Part shown: piece by piece, positions 1 to 8,171 of the stretch
Layout of the letters: every line of letters starts with the position of its first letter
Position numbering within the stretch: position 1 is the first letter of the stretch
NCBI GenBank assembly: GCA_027578815.1
Contig: JANBTH010000464.1
Location: 1-16,847, forward strand
Length of the DNA stretch: 16,847 nt
Reading direction: 5' to 3'
Origin: Coemansia sp. RSA 1804
Taxonomy: Eukaryota; Kickxellomycota; Kickxellomycetes; Kickxellales; Kickxellaceae
The notes under the pieces: generated by a model
Told to the model about the DNA's origin: nothing
Database searches by the model: none
What the model saw: only the letters and a program-made list of their open reading frames with translations
Program-made: the position numbers and the translations under genes

Positions 1-773
1 CCTCTTTCGCGCGACGGGGGCCGCGCCGAACGCACCCGCATCCGCAGCTCGTCAATGGCGCGGTCTTTGTCAATGTCACGGCGAGCCGTGTATCCGTCAT
101 CAGCCTCCTCGCGGCTCGTGTATCCGGGCGCTCGCGAGTGCGACAGCCGCTCGGACTCGCGACGCCTGTATCGGGGCGGCGCCTCTCGCTCATACTGTCT
201 GTAGTACCCTGTGCGCCCATATTCTCTGTCGTCGCCATACCGGGTGCTGCCAGCACTGGCCAGTCGGTAGGAGCTGCTCCTGTGGTAATCGCCCTCATCC
301 GCCCGGTATCCACCGCGTCGCGGAGACGCCCCTCCGCCACCGTACGCGGGATCGTTGTCGCCCGAGTACCGCGCATGGTCGTATCCGCGCGGCCGGGACC
401 GCGACCGCGACCGCCCGTCTCGCCGGTGTCTGTGACTGTCGTCGGCGTTATACGACCGTCCCCACCGCATCGGCGGAGGCGACCGCGCCGCGCTGCTCCG
501 TCCGCCCCTGTCTCCTCCGCCATGCCTCACATCGTGCTCACCGCGTCTGCTTCCGTTGCTGTGCACACTTTGCGTGTCGCCTGCGCCGCTGTCCCCAGCT
601 CCGCCGTATCCTGTGCTGCTCCCGACGTCTGCGCCCGGCGGACTTCCGCGACGGCTGCCTGGCGCTGTTTGCCTTTCGCGTTGGTATTTGCTTTCCTCTG
701 CTTCCTTTACAAACGCCAGCTGGTCCTCTGATATCTGTCCTGCGTCGAAATCCGCTTCACCCTCTTCGCTCAT
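1..773 (-). CDS. Arg/Ser/Gly-rich (RS-like) protein, N-terminal part, cut by window edge
   Basis: A minus-strand frame is open for 257 codons from an ATG at 773 to the left edge, with no stop. The nearest in-frame upstream stop is a TAA at 810-812 and no other ATG lies between, which supports this start. The first 35 residues are acidic and begin MSEEGEADFDAGQ. The rest is low in hydrophobic residues and rich in Arg, Ser, Gly, Asp and Tyr, with alternating RSRSRSR around residues 120-128, several SPPP/SPRR pieces and many RY, YR and GY pairs. Near the edge a more regular charged stretch, DIDKDRAIDELRMRVR, suggests the beginning of a helix. RS/RGY-rich sequence of this kind is typical of nuclear RNA-binding or splicing-associated proteins, but no RRM or other named domain lies in the visible part, so function is only inferred. 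The product continues outside the window. Its promoter probably lies in 774-1788, shared with the divergent eL29 gene. Confidence 0.72.
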   Translation of the reverse strand, partial: MSEEGEADFDAGQISEDQLAFVKEAEESKYQRERQTAPGSRRGSPPGADVGSSTGYGGAGDSGAGDTQSVHSNGSRRGEHDVRHGGGDRGGRSSAARSPPPMRWGRSYNADDSHRHRRDGRSRSRSRPRGYDHARYSGDNDPAYGGGGASPRRGGYRADEGDYHRSSSYRLASAGSTRYGDDREYGRTGYYRQYEREAPPRYRRRESERLSHSRAPGYTSREEADDGYTARRDIDKDRAIDELRMRVRSARPPSRER

Positions 774-1009
774 TATGTGCTTAGCTGACTCGATTTCCTC
801 CTTTTGCAATTACAAGAGTATAAATTAAAATGCACTTTTCAACGCTTTAAAAGAAAAAATGTAAAGAGGGAAAAAGGGATCAAGCTTCACAACGGAAATC
901 CTATCGCCTTTTCTGTTTGTTCGTGATGGACAGAGCCAAATTCGTTTGTGGTTCTTATTCAGCTAACAAATGAGCTTAAAAATTGGGCTCCCTTTATTAA
1001 TCTGCTACA

Positions 1010-1033
1010 TCACGTGAAGAGTGTGTCCAATCA
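1010..1033. promoter_or_regulatory. Palindromic E-box TCACGTGA with adjacent CCAAT box
   Basis: TCACGTGA occupies 1010-1017 and CCAATCA 1027-1033. CACGTG is the core site of fungal bHLH factors such as Cbf1, and CCAAT is bound by the HAP/Php complex. The pair lies about 240 bases upstream of the minus-strand RS-like gene and about 770 bases upstream of eL29, so it fits the first gene better or may serve both. Functional use is inferred from motif identity only. Confidence 0.4.
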
Positions 1034-1542
1034 AATTATAGATTGTTATTGCTCTTTATCATTCCAAGTTCAAGGTAAGAATTAAAGTTCTGAAAATGCA
1101 TTGCCATGGCTAAAGAGTATGTCCTTTTGAGCCTGTGTATTTCTCTTTCTCTCTCTCGCTTGATAATAGTTTGCCAGACTTTTTCAATACAGGTAAAGGA
1201 TTCGACTATTTTTGGGTTTACTGGAATGATACGAGAGGATTCGCCATAGCGGTTTGGCCAGATACTTGAAGGATTCGGTTGTCGAGGGGAAAAAAGGGAA
1301 GCGCATCCATCAGAACCATTAGCAACAGAATGATCGCCGTTTGGGAGGCACCGAAACCTGTGTTTAATAGCGCATCCATTGTTTGCCAGAGTTTAAGGAC
1401 GTTGTCGCGTTCAAGGATTGATTTTGTGAATTTCGGATTCACTCTGTTTTATTCGAAATTCGGGTCATTTCGAAGCATGCGCCCAAATAACAAATTGGTA
1501 TATGGACAGGAAAAACTCTCTTCAGCTGTCAGTCATATCAAG

Positions 1543-1777
1543 GTATGAGACATGCACGGATTGTGTTTTCTACGGAAGAGAAAAAAGCCAGCGAATTCGC
1601 ACCCGCGTTCATAATTGTGCTAGCTCCAACCCAACCCGCGACAACCAAACTCCTCGTATTTGCCCTGTTCTCGCTAGCGCATGTTATTGTAAAGCTTCTG
1701 TTATTTCCTGCTACATTGGCCGCCTATTCTCTTCTCCCTTTCTAACGTTTTCCATGCTTGATCTGTCTATATTGTAG
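1543..1777 (+). other. Probable 5'-UTR intron of eL29
   Basis: A donor-like CAAG/GTATGA starts at 1543, a branch-like TTTCTAAC lies around 1739-1745, and an acceptor TTGTAG ends at 1777. A second possible acceptor, CTGTAG, ends at 1783. The acceptor is 5-11 bases before the ATG at 1789. The branch and acceptor arrangement is convincing. The donor is less certain, since a GTAAAG at 1689 would give a shorter intron. Introns near the start codon are common in fungal ribosomal protein genes. Confidence 0.5.
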
Positions 1778-1788
1778 CTGTAGTCACA

Positions 1789-2001
1789 ATGTCCAAGTCA
1801 AAGAACCACACCAACCACAACCAGAACAAGAAGGCTCACCGCAACGGTATCAAGAAGCCAAAGACCTACCGCCATCCTTCTCTGAAGGGCGTCGATCCCA
1901 AGTTCCTGCGTAACCAGCGTTTCGCCAAGCGTGGTACTTTCCTTGTCATGACCAAGAAGAAGGCCGCTGCCAAGGCTGAGGCCAAGGCCAAGACCGCCTA
2001 A
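1789..2001 (+). CDS. RPL29: Large-subunit ribosomal protein eL29 (L29e)
   Basis: The 70-residue protein is highly basic and starts MSKSKNHTNHNQNKKAHRNG, followed by the family signature of the type KAHRNGIKKPKTYRHPSLKGVDPKFLRNQRFA. This matches eL29, a small protein of the 60S subunit. The family core is about 55-60 residues in yeast. Here a Lys/Ala-rich tail (KKKAAAKAEAKAKTA) extends the C-terminus, as in many non-yeast eukaryotes. The frame is complete in one exon from ATG to TAA. A candidate 5'-UTR intron ends just upstream. Third positions favour C or G (AAG, CGT, GTC, GCC), as expected for a highly expressed gene and unlike the AT-rich flanks. The gene is tail-to-tail with the zinc-cluster regulator, with 130 bases between stop codons. 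Confidence 0.96.
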   Translation: MSKSKNHTNHNQNKKAHRNGIKKPKTYRHPSLKGVDPKFLRNQRFAKRGTFLVMTKKKAAAKAEAKAKTA

Positions 2002-2131
2002 AAATGGTGATTGAGGGGAAGTTTCTGTAGTGTTTGCTTGTCTACTCTTTTTTTTCCTGTACAGACCGTAGCCGTTTTCTGCTTTGAAATGTATGGAAAG
2101 AAAATACTTATATATTCATATGCTACACCAT
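2002..2131. terminator. Shared tail-to-tail 3' region of eL29 and the Zn2Cys6 gene
   Basis: This 130-base spacer must hold the 3' ends of two convergent transcripts. It contains a run of T around 2046-2055 for the plus strand. For the minus strand, TATATATT at 2109-2116 resembles a yeast TATATA efficiency element about 20 bases past the stop codon. No canonical AATAAA is seen. The transcripts may overlap. Confidence 0.4.
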
Positions 2132-5100
2132 TTAAGAGATATCGACAACCTGCATCATGCTCTTGACAAGAGCCACATAGTCCGTGCTGGAAAACGCGGT
2201 CTGGTGCGTCTCAAGGAACTGCACAATGACTGCGAGATCGAGATAGGCGTGTGCCATCTGCTCGTCCTGCTGCTCGTTCGCCCACCACTTGATGTTGTCC
2301 ACATGCACTTTCGCCGCAAGTAAGAGCGCGTATGGCAATGTCCGGCGGTACGAGGCAAACACAGACATGGCCATCTCGTGGAGGCGCTTCTCTTGGGCCT
2401 TGATCCGTTCGCGGAATATTCGCTTTAGCCGATGCGACATTGTATTACTCTGTGTAGTGGCGGTGGTGGTAGCGCTGTTTCCTTGCTGTGCTCCTTTATC
2501 TGCAGTCTCTGAATCCACCTCCATGTTTCCGTTCTGCACGGCTCCGTTTGCAAAGGCCATAGGTGATCCGGCGCCGCTCCTCAATTGCTGCTGCTGCTGT
2601 TGTTCGCCAGATGATGTCCCCTGTGTGCTGCTACTTTGGTTGGTCGTACTTGGCACCGCGTCTGCTGACTTAATACCCACTAGCGTCAACACCCAGTGCG
2701 GTACATTTGGGAACTCGCCGCGCAGAATGCGCGAGACATGCTGTGCTGCCGTCGTTGTGCGCTGCCATATGCGCTTTATGTACACATCGAACGCCGCCAT
2801 CAGGTCGTTGTCCTCCTGCTTGCGCTCGTCGGATGCAGGAAGCGAGCTTGTGAACTCGTAGTGTATCTGTAATACCATACGGTATAGCTGTATATTGAGG
2901 GCCGAGTACAGAATAAGCATGTTGAGGTGGTGGATATGTGGGATCTCAATTCCCGACATGCTTGCCTTTTCATCTAGAATAGGATCCACGCCTCTTTGTG
3001 ATCTGGATTCTGCTGGCTGGAACGTGCTGCTGCTGTTATTACAGTTATTGTTGTTGAAACGAGCCTCAAACTGTCCACTGTGCGCGGCCGGTTGCGAGTT
3101 GCTATTGCTGACACCGTCGCCAACGCTGTCTCTACGTTTCTTGGCGCGCAGGGTCTCCGAATTAATGTGCATTGGCATGCCAGCAGAAGCAAGTTTTTCT
3201 CCTTGGTTCGGATGGGCATTGAGCCGCTTCAGCGTGTCTTGGCGTGCAATCTCAAATAAGGCTTCAATGCGATCAACATTTGCCTGGAGCGTTCTCATCT
3301 TCCCCTGCCAGCCGACTTCTACAAATGGCTGGATGTAGTCGTTGCTATATGGCGAGAGCGGGCGAAAGAGTGATCCCATGTGCGCCAGAAATGACACCAG
3401 ATGACCCATTGCAAACCCGTACTCGATATCAGATATTAGATAGAGATTATCATTCTTGCGTGCCGCGATCTCTTGAATAAGCGTCCGCTTCCGTGGGTCT
3501 TTAGTATTCTCACCGAGTGTAAAGGCTTCTCGGCGGTACTTGGGGACCCTTTCTGGAGCCCTATATGCAAACACTGGTTTTTCCCATTCCTCGATACTGC
3601 AAGGCAAGTGCACGAATATACGCGACTCATCAACCATTGTTGGCAGTCGCTCGGCAACGGCTCCAAACCGCTCGTTGGTAAATAAAACCCACCAAAGCCG
3701 ACGCCGCAGCTCGGTTTCAAGAGGAGTCAGCACGCTTGTCAAAGGCAGGTGGAGACCCGATAAATCGCCAGGAAAGGTCTCCAGCTTTCCACAAGAGACA
3801 GCCCTGGCAGTCGGGGGCTCGAATATCCCAAAGTGCATCTTTGTGGCCACGGTCTGAGATGGCGCATCTACAACATGACATCCCATAAGCTGTGCCAGCC
3901 GCATGGCCTTGCACCAGTACATTGACGCTTCTTCCCATCGAGGTGTCCCCAGTATATAGAGCGAGAAAAGCACCAGTCCTTGCAAAACCTCCACATTCGG
4001 ATTCTCCAGCTCCGTTGCAAGCTGTTTGCGCGCCATTGCGGCAAAATACGCTTCTTCTATGAGCACATCGTCTTTTGAAAGAATTTGCGAATGCAGCAAC
4101 GTCCGTGTAGACAGCGCGCGCAACGAGAACCAGACAAGGCGGTTTACCGTGCCATTTCCCATCTGCCGGAGAAACATCGGCTTGTGTATTATCGGACACT
4201 GGTGGTGGATATAGCTGAAATAGTTGTGCACAGCCTTACTCGACAGGCCTGGACGGCGCTCCGACCGCAGCAGTGATTCACTAATTGGTGCGTTCATGAT
4301 GTCGTCGCTGAAAGACCAATCCTCAGTCTGCATTGTTGAATCGGCTGCTGCCACAGCCTCGGCTGCAACCTCTTTGGCATGTTCAAACGCCTGTTCGCTT
4401 GCATTCGAGATGTTTGTCGTCACATTTACGAGATGGTCGAGGGTTTTCTGAAGGTTATCTGAATCGTCGTCCTTCTTAGCAATCGCCATAGCGACGTTAC
4501 CGAGAGTAGACGACAGCAGGTCATGCTCTGCTAAATCATACCCCTGTGGTCTGATGATGCTAACGGGATTTGGAAAGAGCGGCGTTAGGTCTTGCGTGTG
4601 TTGTTGATCGTGTAGGACAGGTGGAACGGGAGGTGGGAGGGTGAAGGGGAGAAAGTCGGCAGCAAAGTTGCCAAAATCAAACGGCAGGCTACTGTAGATG
4701 CCGTTCTGCGCTTGGTGTGTTAAAGAAGCTGACGGTGCTTCGCTCCAGGCAGCTGTAAACATCTGTGGATTGGTTTCCGAACTGGCCCTGGACGTGATTA
4801 TATCCAGCTCATTGGGGCCAGATGTAGAATTGGTATAATACACATGAGACAGGCCAGCACTATACGCATCGGCAATGCCGGCGCTGCCAAGTGATTGAGT
4901 GTTTGACGGCAGTATTGGTCCAATCCCGTGAGCGTTTGTGCTTTCAGCTCCGCTTGCATGAGCTATGGATGTGCTGTGTGCGGAAGACGGTTGCGCTCCT
5001 CCAAAGTAGTCGTCTTGAAGAGTCTGCGGGCGCTGCTGATGTGGCTGTAGCGGCTGTAATGGTGAATGGCTGTAGAAGCCCTGCTGAACGTTCCCTGTTA

Positions 5101-6130
5101 TTGGAGTTGTGTACGCCGATGAGTTATGGAGCGTACCAAACATTTGCCGACTTATCCCGCCTCCAACATTGGTCCGTCCGCTGGCGCTAGGTACTCCAGG
5201 CGACGATGTGTCCATCGGCGATACTACGCCTGCTTGCTGGCCAAAGTTGAACCCGCCGTATCCCAATGGAAGCGCGTGCGACGAAACAGCTGAAGAGGCA
5301 GTTGGTTTTGACGTGGCTGCCGGCGACTGGCCGATGCTCATGGCCCCAGAATACAATGTATGGGGGCTTGTATTGCTAGCGCCATCATTGTTGTTTTCTG
5401 CACCAAAAGCCGAGCTAAATGAAAGATTGTGTGAAAACGAGCCCTTCTTAAACGATCCATCCGAGGCAAGCTCGCCTGCAGGGAACAATGGTATATTGCA
5501 GCCTTCCGCATTCACATGAATGCTATTGCTCTCCTTATGCTGTAGTTTTTGTAGCTCTGATGCAGAGACCTCTGCGCTCGCCCCCTTCTCTGGCGAATGG
5601 TGGTGGGCGAGCTCAGGTTGCTGTCTCATGTCCCCAGCTTGCTGCTGCTGCTGCTGCTCTGCATGCAGCTTTGGCGGACGGCCGCGCTTCTTCTGCTCCG
5701 GGTAGAAGCAGTCTATCCCTCGAAGCAGGCAGTGCTTACACTTTGGCTGACTTCCTTCACAGCGTATCTTTTTGCTCCGACAACTTGCGCATGCCCGGCT
5801 TGCTCTGCCTAAAGGAGCAACTGATGCGCCTTCTCTGGGCGTGTCTGCAGTGCCCGAAAACACAGCCTCAATCGCCTCGTGATGACCATGTCGCCGAGCT
5901 TCTGTTGTGCTGGCGATGCCTATAGTTGTTGAAGGCGTATCAGCAGACTGCTCTTCTTGTGGGTATTCCTCTAGGTTACCTGTGTTCCCAAACTGAATTT
6001 GACGTGGTGGTGATAATTGCGATAGAAATGAAGTGTCAAGAAAGGTGCTAACGTCGTTGTGCACGGGTGTTTGCTGCTGCGGCGCTCTCGTGGAGCCCGA
6101 GTCGTTGGTGGACGTCGGTGGTGTGCTCAT
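2132..6130 (-). CDS. Large Zn(II)2Cys6 transcription factor with fungal-specific regulatory domain
   Basis: The 1332-residue protein starts at the ATG at 6130. The open frame extends 12 codons further only to a TTG, which is not a plausible start here. Residues 114-141 form a binuclear zinc cluster (C114-X2-C117-X6-C124-X6-C131-X2-C134-X6-C141), directly followed by an AT-hook-like KKRGRPPK (about 147-154) and a Gln tract (159-164). A long Ser/Asn/Gln-rich disordered region follows. It contains an aromatic/acidic patch with FDFGNFAADFLPF (about 485-497), a plausible activation segment. The fungal-specific transcription factor domain (PF04082 type) spans roughly 635-850, starting near NYFSYIHHQCPIIHKPMFL and including the RRRLWWVLF helix. 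The C-terminal half is helical with two low-complexity inserts (about 990-1055 and 1157-1232, the latter with a second Gln tract). It is likely a nuclear DNA-binding regulator of carbon or secondary metabolism, as is usual for the family. The targets cannot be told from sequence. No intron is needed in the coding part. Confidence 0.92.
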   Translation of the reverse strand: MSTPPTSTNDSGSTRAPQQQTPVHNDVSTFLDTSFLSQLSPPRQIQFGNTGNLEEYPQEEQSADTPSTTIGIASTTEARRHGHHEAIEAVFSGTADTPREGASVAPLGRASRACASCRSKKIRCEGSQPKCKHCLLRGIDCFYPEQKKRGRPPKLHAEQQQQQQAGDMRQQPELAHHHSPEKGASAEVSASELQKLQHKESNSIHVNAEGCNIPLFPAGELASDGSFKKGSFSHNLSFSSAFGAENNNDGASNTSPHTLYSGAMSIGQSPAATSKPTASSAVSSHALPLGYGGFNFGQQAGVVSPMDTSSPGVPSASGRTNVGGGISRQMFGTLHNSSAYTTPITGNVQQGFYSHSPLQPLQPHQQRPQTLQDDYFGGAQPSSAHSTSIAHASGAESTNAHGIGPILPSNTQSLGSAGIADAYSAGLSHVYYTNSTSGPNELDIITSRASSETNPQMFTAAWSEAPSASLTHQAQNGIYSSLPFDFGNFAADFLPFTLPPPVPPVLHDQQHTQDLTPLFPNPVSIIRPQGYDLAEHDLLSSTLGNVAMAIAKKDDDSDNLQKTLDHLVNVTTNISNASEQAFEHAKEVAAEAVAAADSTMQTEDWSFSDDIMNAPISESLLRSERRPGLSSKAVHNYFSYIHHQCPIIHKPMFLRQMGNGTVNRLVWFSLRALSTRTLLHSQILSKDDVLIEEAYFAAMARKQLATELENPNVEVLQGLVLFSLYILGTPRWEEASMYWCKAMRLAQLMGCHVVDAPSQTVATKMHFGIFEPPTARAVSCGKLETFPGDLSGLHLPLTSVLTPLETELRRRLWWVLFTNERFGAVAERLPTMVDESRIFVHLPCSIEEWEKPVFAYRAPERVPKYRREAFTLGENTKDPRKRTLIQEIAARKNDNLYLISDIEYGFAMGHLVSFLAHMGSLFRPLSPYSNDYIQPFVEVGWQGKMRTLQANVDRIEALFEIARQDTLKRLNAHPNQGEKLASAGMPMHINSETLRAKKRRDSVGDGVSNSNSQPAAHSGQFEARFNNNNCNNSSSTFQPAESRSQRGVDPILDEKASMSGIEIPHIHHLNMLILYSALNIQLYRMVLQIHYEFTSSLPASDERKQEDNDLMAAFDVYIKRIWQRTTTAAQHVSRILRGEFPNVPHWVLTLVGIKSADAVPSTTNQSSSTQGTSSGEQQQQQQLRSGAGSPMAFANGAVQNGNMEVDSETADKGAQQGNSATTTATTQSNTMSHRLKRIFRERIKAQEKRLHEMAMSVFASYRRTLPYALLLAAKVHVDNIKWWANEQQDEQMAHAYLDLAVIVQFLETHQTAFSSTDYVALVKSMMQVVDIS
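2585..2602 (-). repeat. CAG/CTG microsatellite coding a C-terminal polyglutamine tract
   Basis: Six consecutive Gln codons (CAA, CAG) encode residues 1177-1182 of the zinc-cluster regulator, inside a low-complexity insert that separates helical segments. Such tracts often vary in length between strains. Confidence 0.8.
5639..5656 (-). repeat. CAG/CTG microsatellite coding a polyglutamine tract after the zinc cluster
   Basis: Five CTG units on the plus strand plus one synonymous codon encode six Gln, residues 159-164 of the regulator. They lie just after the AT-hook-like basic patch, where the ordered DNA-binding domain gives way to disorder. Confidence 0.8.
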
Positions 6131-6158
6131 TAATATCCTCGAGAAAAATAGGGGTGGC

Positions 6159-6207
6159 CTACTCAATTCATTGGGAAGAAATTTTCGTCTTCGTCTTCGT
6201 TAGTTAA
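6159..6207 (-). other. Candidate 3' end of a 5'-UTR intron of the Zn2Cys6 gene
   Basis: On the minus strand, TTAACTAAC (6207 down to 6199) resembles a branch site, and GAGTAG ends at 6159, about 40 bases downstream and 28 bases before the ATG at 6130. The spacing is normal for a fungal acceptor. I could not settle on a donor. GTAAGA near 6780 and GTGAGA near 6533 are both possible. Confidence 0.28.
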
Positions 6208-6230
6208 ATGGGGCACCGACAAGCATGAAT

Positions 6231-6245
6231 AAAACAAAACAAAAC
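6231..6245. repeat. Short AAAAC tandem repeat
   Basis: Three perfect AAAAC units lie about 100 bases upstream of the regulator's ATG, next to a short TTCGTC repeat at 6184-6200. Both are probably simple-sequence DNA of the leader or promoter. Confidence 0.6.
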
Positions 6246-6501
6246 AAAGAAAACAGAACGTGAAATAGAGTGAATTACAAGGAAACAGAAAAGAGAGAAT
6301 TCGAGTTGACAAGCAAAAGTAGGTGGATTATTCATGAGCGAGGAAATTAATTTATTTTCGCCTGCTTGCCCACTCTAATGTCTTTTTGTGGTGCAAGCCT
6401 ATTGGAAACGTCTTTATCTGCCGCTTTGGTGGAGCATAGCAAATGGGAATAAAAAAGGGTCTGGGCTGAATGGGTGAAAGAGGCGCACTGGTCAGTCAAC
6501 G

Positions 6502-6547
6502 TTTATGCTTATGATGATGATGGTGATAATCTCACTAAAAGCATAAA
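6502..6547. repeat. Inverted repeat, 9-bp arms, loop with ATG repeats
   Basis: TTTATGCTT at 6502-6510 is the exact reverse complement of AAGCATAAA at 6539-6547, with a 28-base loop containing ATGATGATGATGG. It lies about 370-420 bases upstream of the regulator's start codon. It could be a protein-binding site, an RNA hairpin in the leader, or chance in AT-rich DNA. Confidence 0.5.
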
Positions 6548-8140
6548 TGGCATGCGGATTTGGAAAAGGTCGTGTGTCAGGATATTACTAATATGAACAG
6601 AAAGCGGCCGGACAGTAGCAAAGTAGTAGTGCGATACAAACTAAAACTACCCGAAAAGAAGGCACAGACCTCTCCGATGTTTCAGCAAGCGACAGTGCGA
6701 GAGGAGTTGAACAGGAGATAAATAAATATAAAGGCAAAAGTCTCTCGGTTCTTGCCAACTGACGATATTAGTATGTTTTTCTTACAAGATAATAAATGAC
6801 AAATTTCAGCAGATGAGGAAGATAAGAATGGAAACCCATTCTGGGTAGAGTGCACAGCACCAAGGAAACACATGTTAGCACGCGAAAAGAGAAGACGATG
6901 GTGATTAAGAAAGTGACTAAGCACAGGCTATCTGCAGCGTCAGTGGCAATTAAGACTGGAGCTCAAGGGGAAAGGAAAAAGTCAGAGGGAGGGATTTACT
7001 CTACTAGATCACCTACAGATCAGTGTCCGAACAGACACACACACAAAAGACAAGTGACGCAGCGATGGAAAAAGATAGACCCATCACCAACACATAATAA
7101 ACTCTTTACAGTAAATGATGAACAATGCTCAGGGGTAGCCAGACAAAACTCGTCTATTGTTATTTTTTTTCAGAACAGAAAGCTAGCTATACATGTTGGT
7201 AATGCAGCACATAGCGTTGAAAAGCTTTTTATTTTCTCATGATCAATCGGTGCTACCGGATACATGGAGAACAAAAAACTGGAGCTTTGTTAAATGCTAA
7301 AGAATCTCGTAAACAAAGCAGACTCTTTGTCCATTCTTGCAAACTTGGTGTTCCAAAAAAGGTGCTATATGCACAACGACAATGTGTTGGATATTTGACC
7401 CGCAACAATATTTGCATAGATTCTTTGTTTAGCTGCAGCCGAAACCCCAAAAAAGTCTTTTACGATGATTTTCCCAGCAGCTGCCAGCGTATACCTCAAA
7501 TAAGTACAAGATCTTGTGAACAAAAGTAGTTGTATGTATGCGCAGATCTGTAGGGATGAGAAAAGGAGCTGGATAGACCGAGCGAAATATGAGGAGAAAA
7601 TAGGGAAAGAAGAGACAATTCACAGGTCTCAAGAGAATATTGATGTTTTTGCAAGAAAAAAGTGAAAACACACTACATTTAGTAAATAAGGCCTATGCTT
7701 TGCAGCTTTCAGCAACATAAAGCAATATATAGTACGGCAAATGGCTTTAATTGAAGGAAAGCCTCAAGACAATAAAAATAAATGTAAATCTTGTGGTGAA
7801 TAACGATATGGTTGAAAAGAGTCTTTGATGTTCCTTTTGTATTGGTCGACTAGCTCACATACTTGCCTTTTGAAATCAAACCAAAACAGAATCTTAATAA
7901 ATAGGGAAAAGGGATTGAGATAGAAAAGAATTTTATGTGGGGAAAGAAAATTATAACCAAAAAATGGTGCACAGGGTAATTGGTGGCTTTCTTTTATACG
8001 CCAGCCTCCAAAATGTCTCTAAACGAATACCTGAATGAGCGGGAATTGAACAAGTGATAAAAGTTTAAAAATATTTCCATTCAATACCATACCATCTTTT
8101 CGGAATGCAAAACACATCTGCAGCATTTTGCTTAAAGGGT

Positions 8141-8171
8141 TGCATCTACTCCACAGTTGCCTCTAGATGCA
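8141..8171. repeat. Inverted repeat, 8-bp arms, 15-base loop
   Basis: TGCATCTA at 8141-8148 pairs perfectly with TAGATGCA at 8164-8171. It sits about 690 bases upstream of the secreted peptide gene. A function is not apparent. Confidence 0.5.

Larger units (their letters stand above)
774..1788. other. Divergent intergenic region between the RS-like gene and eL29
   Basis: About 1 kb separates two divergent start codons. It holds an AT-rich TATA-like stretch at 819-826, about 50 bases before the minus-strand ATG. It also holds a TCACGTGA palindrome with a nearby CCAAT (1010-1033), a CT-rich tract near 1141-1160, and a probable 5'-UTR intron of eL29 (about 1543-1777). Overlapping open frames occur on both strands around 1218-1548. 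They lack a convincing ATG, conserved domain or clear coding character, so no gene is called there. Confidence 0.6.

Noticed and set aside
138..731. 197-codon plus-strand frame opposite the RS-like gene
   Set aside because: It lies codon-in-register opposite the minus-strand coding frame, starts at a GTG and has the Arg/Pro/Val-rich look of a reverse translation of RS/Gly-rich sequence.
1107..1113. GGCTAAA as an XlnR-type binding site
   Set aside because: It is a single short match in intergenic DNA, and no sequence evidence shows that the nearby regulator is XlnR.
1218..1548. Overlapping opposite-strand frames (74 codons minus, 89 codons plus) between the RS-like gene and eL29
   Set aside because: The minus frame opens with a GTG and its first ATG leaves only about 50 codons. 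The plus frame lacks any recognisable domain. Both fit chance in a 1 kb spacer, though a short membrane-like stretch in the minus frame was noted.
1781..1788. TAGTCACA before the eL29 ATG as a HomolD-like ribosomal protein promoter box
   Set aside because: It differs from CAGTCACA at the first base and lies directly against the start codon, downstream of the probable splice acceptor, which is not a promoter position.
6131..6166. 12-codon N-terminal extension of the zinc-cluster regulator
   Set aside because: It would begin at a TTG. The first ATG of the frame is at 6130, and a possible acceptor site lies inside the extension.
7115..7121. ATGATGA as a snoRNA C box
   Set aside because: No CTGA D box lies at a suitable distance and there is no terminal stem.
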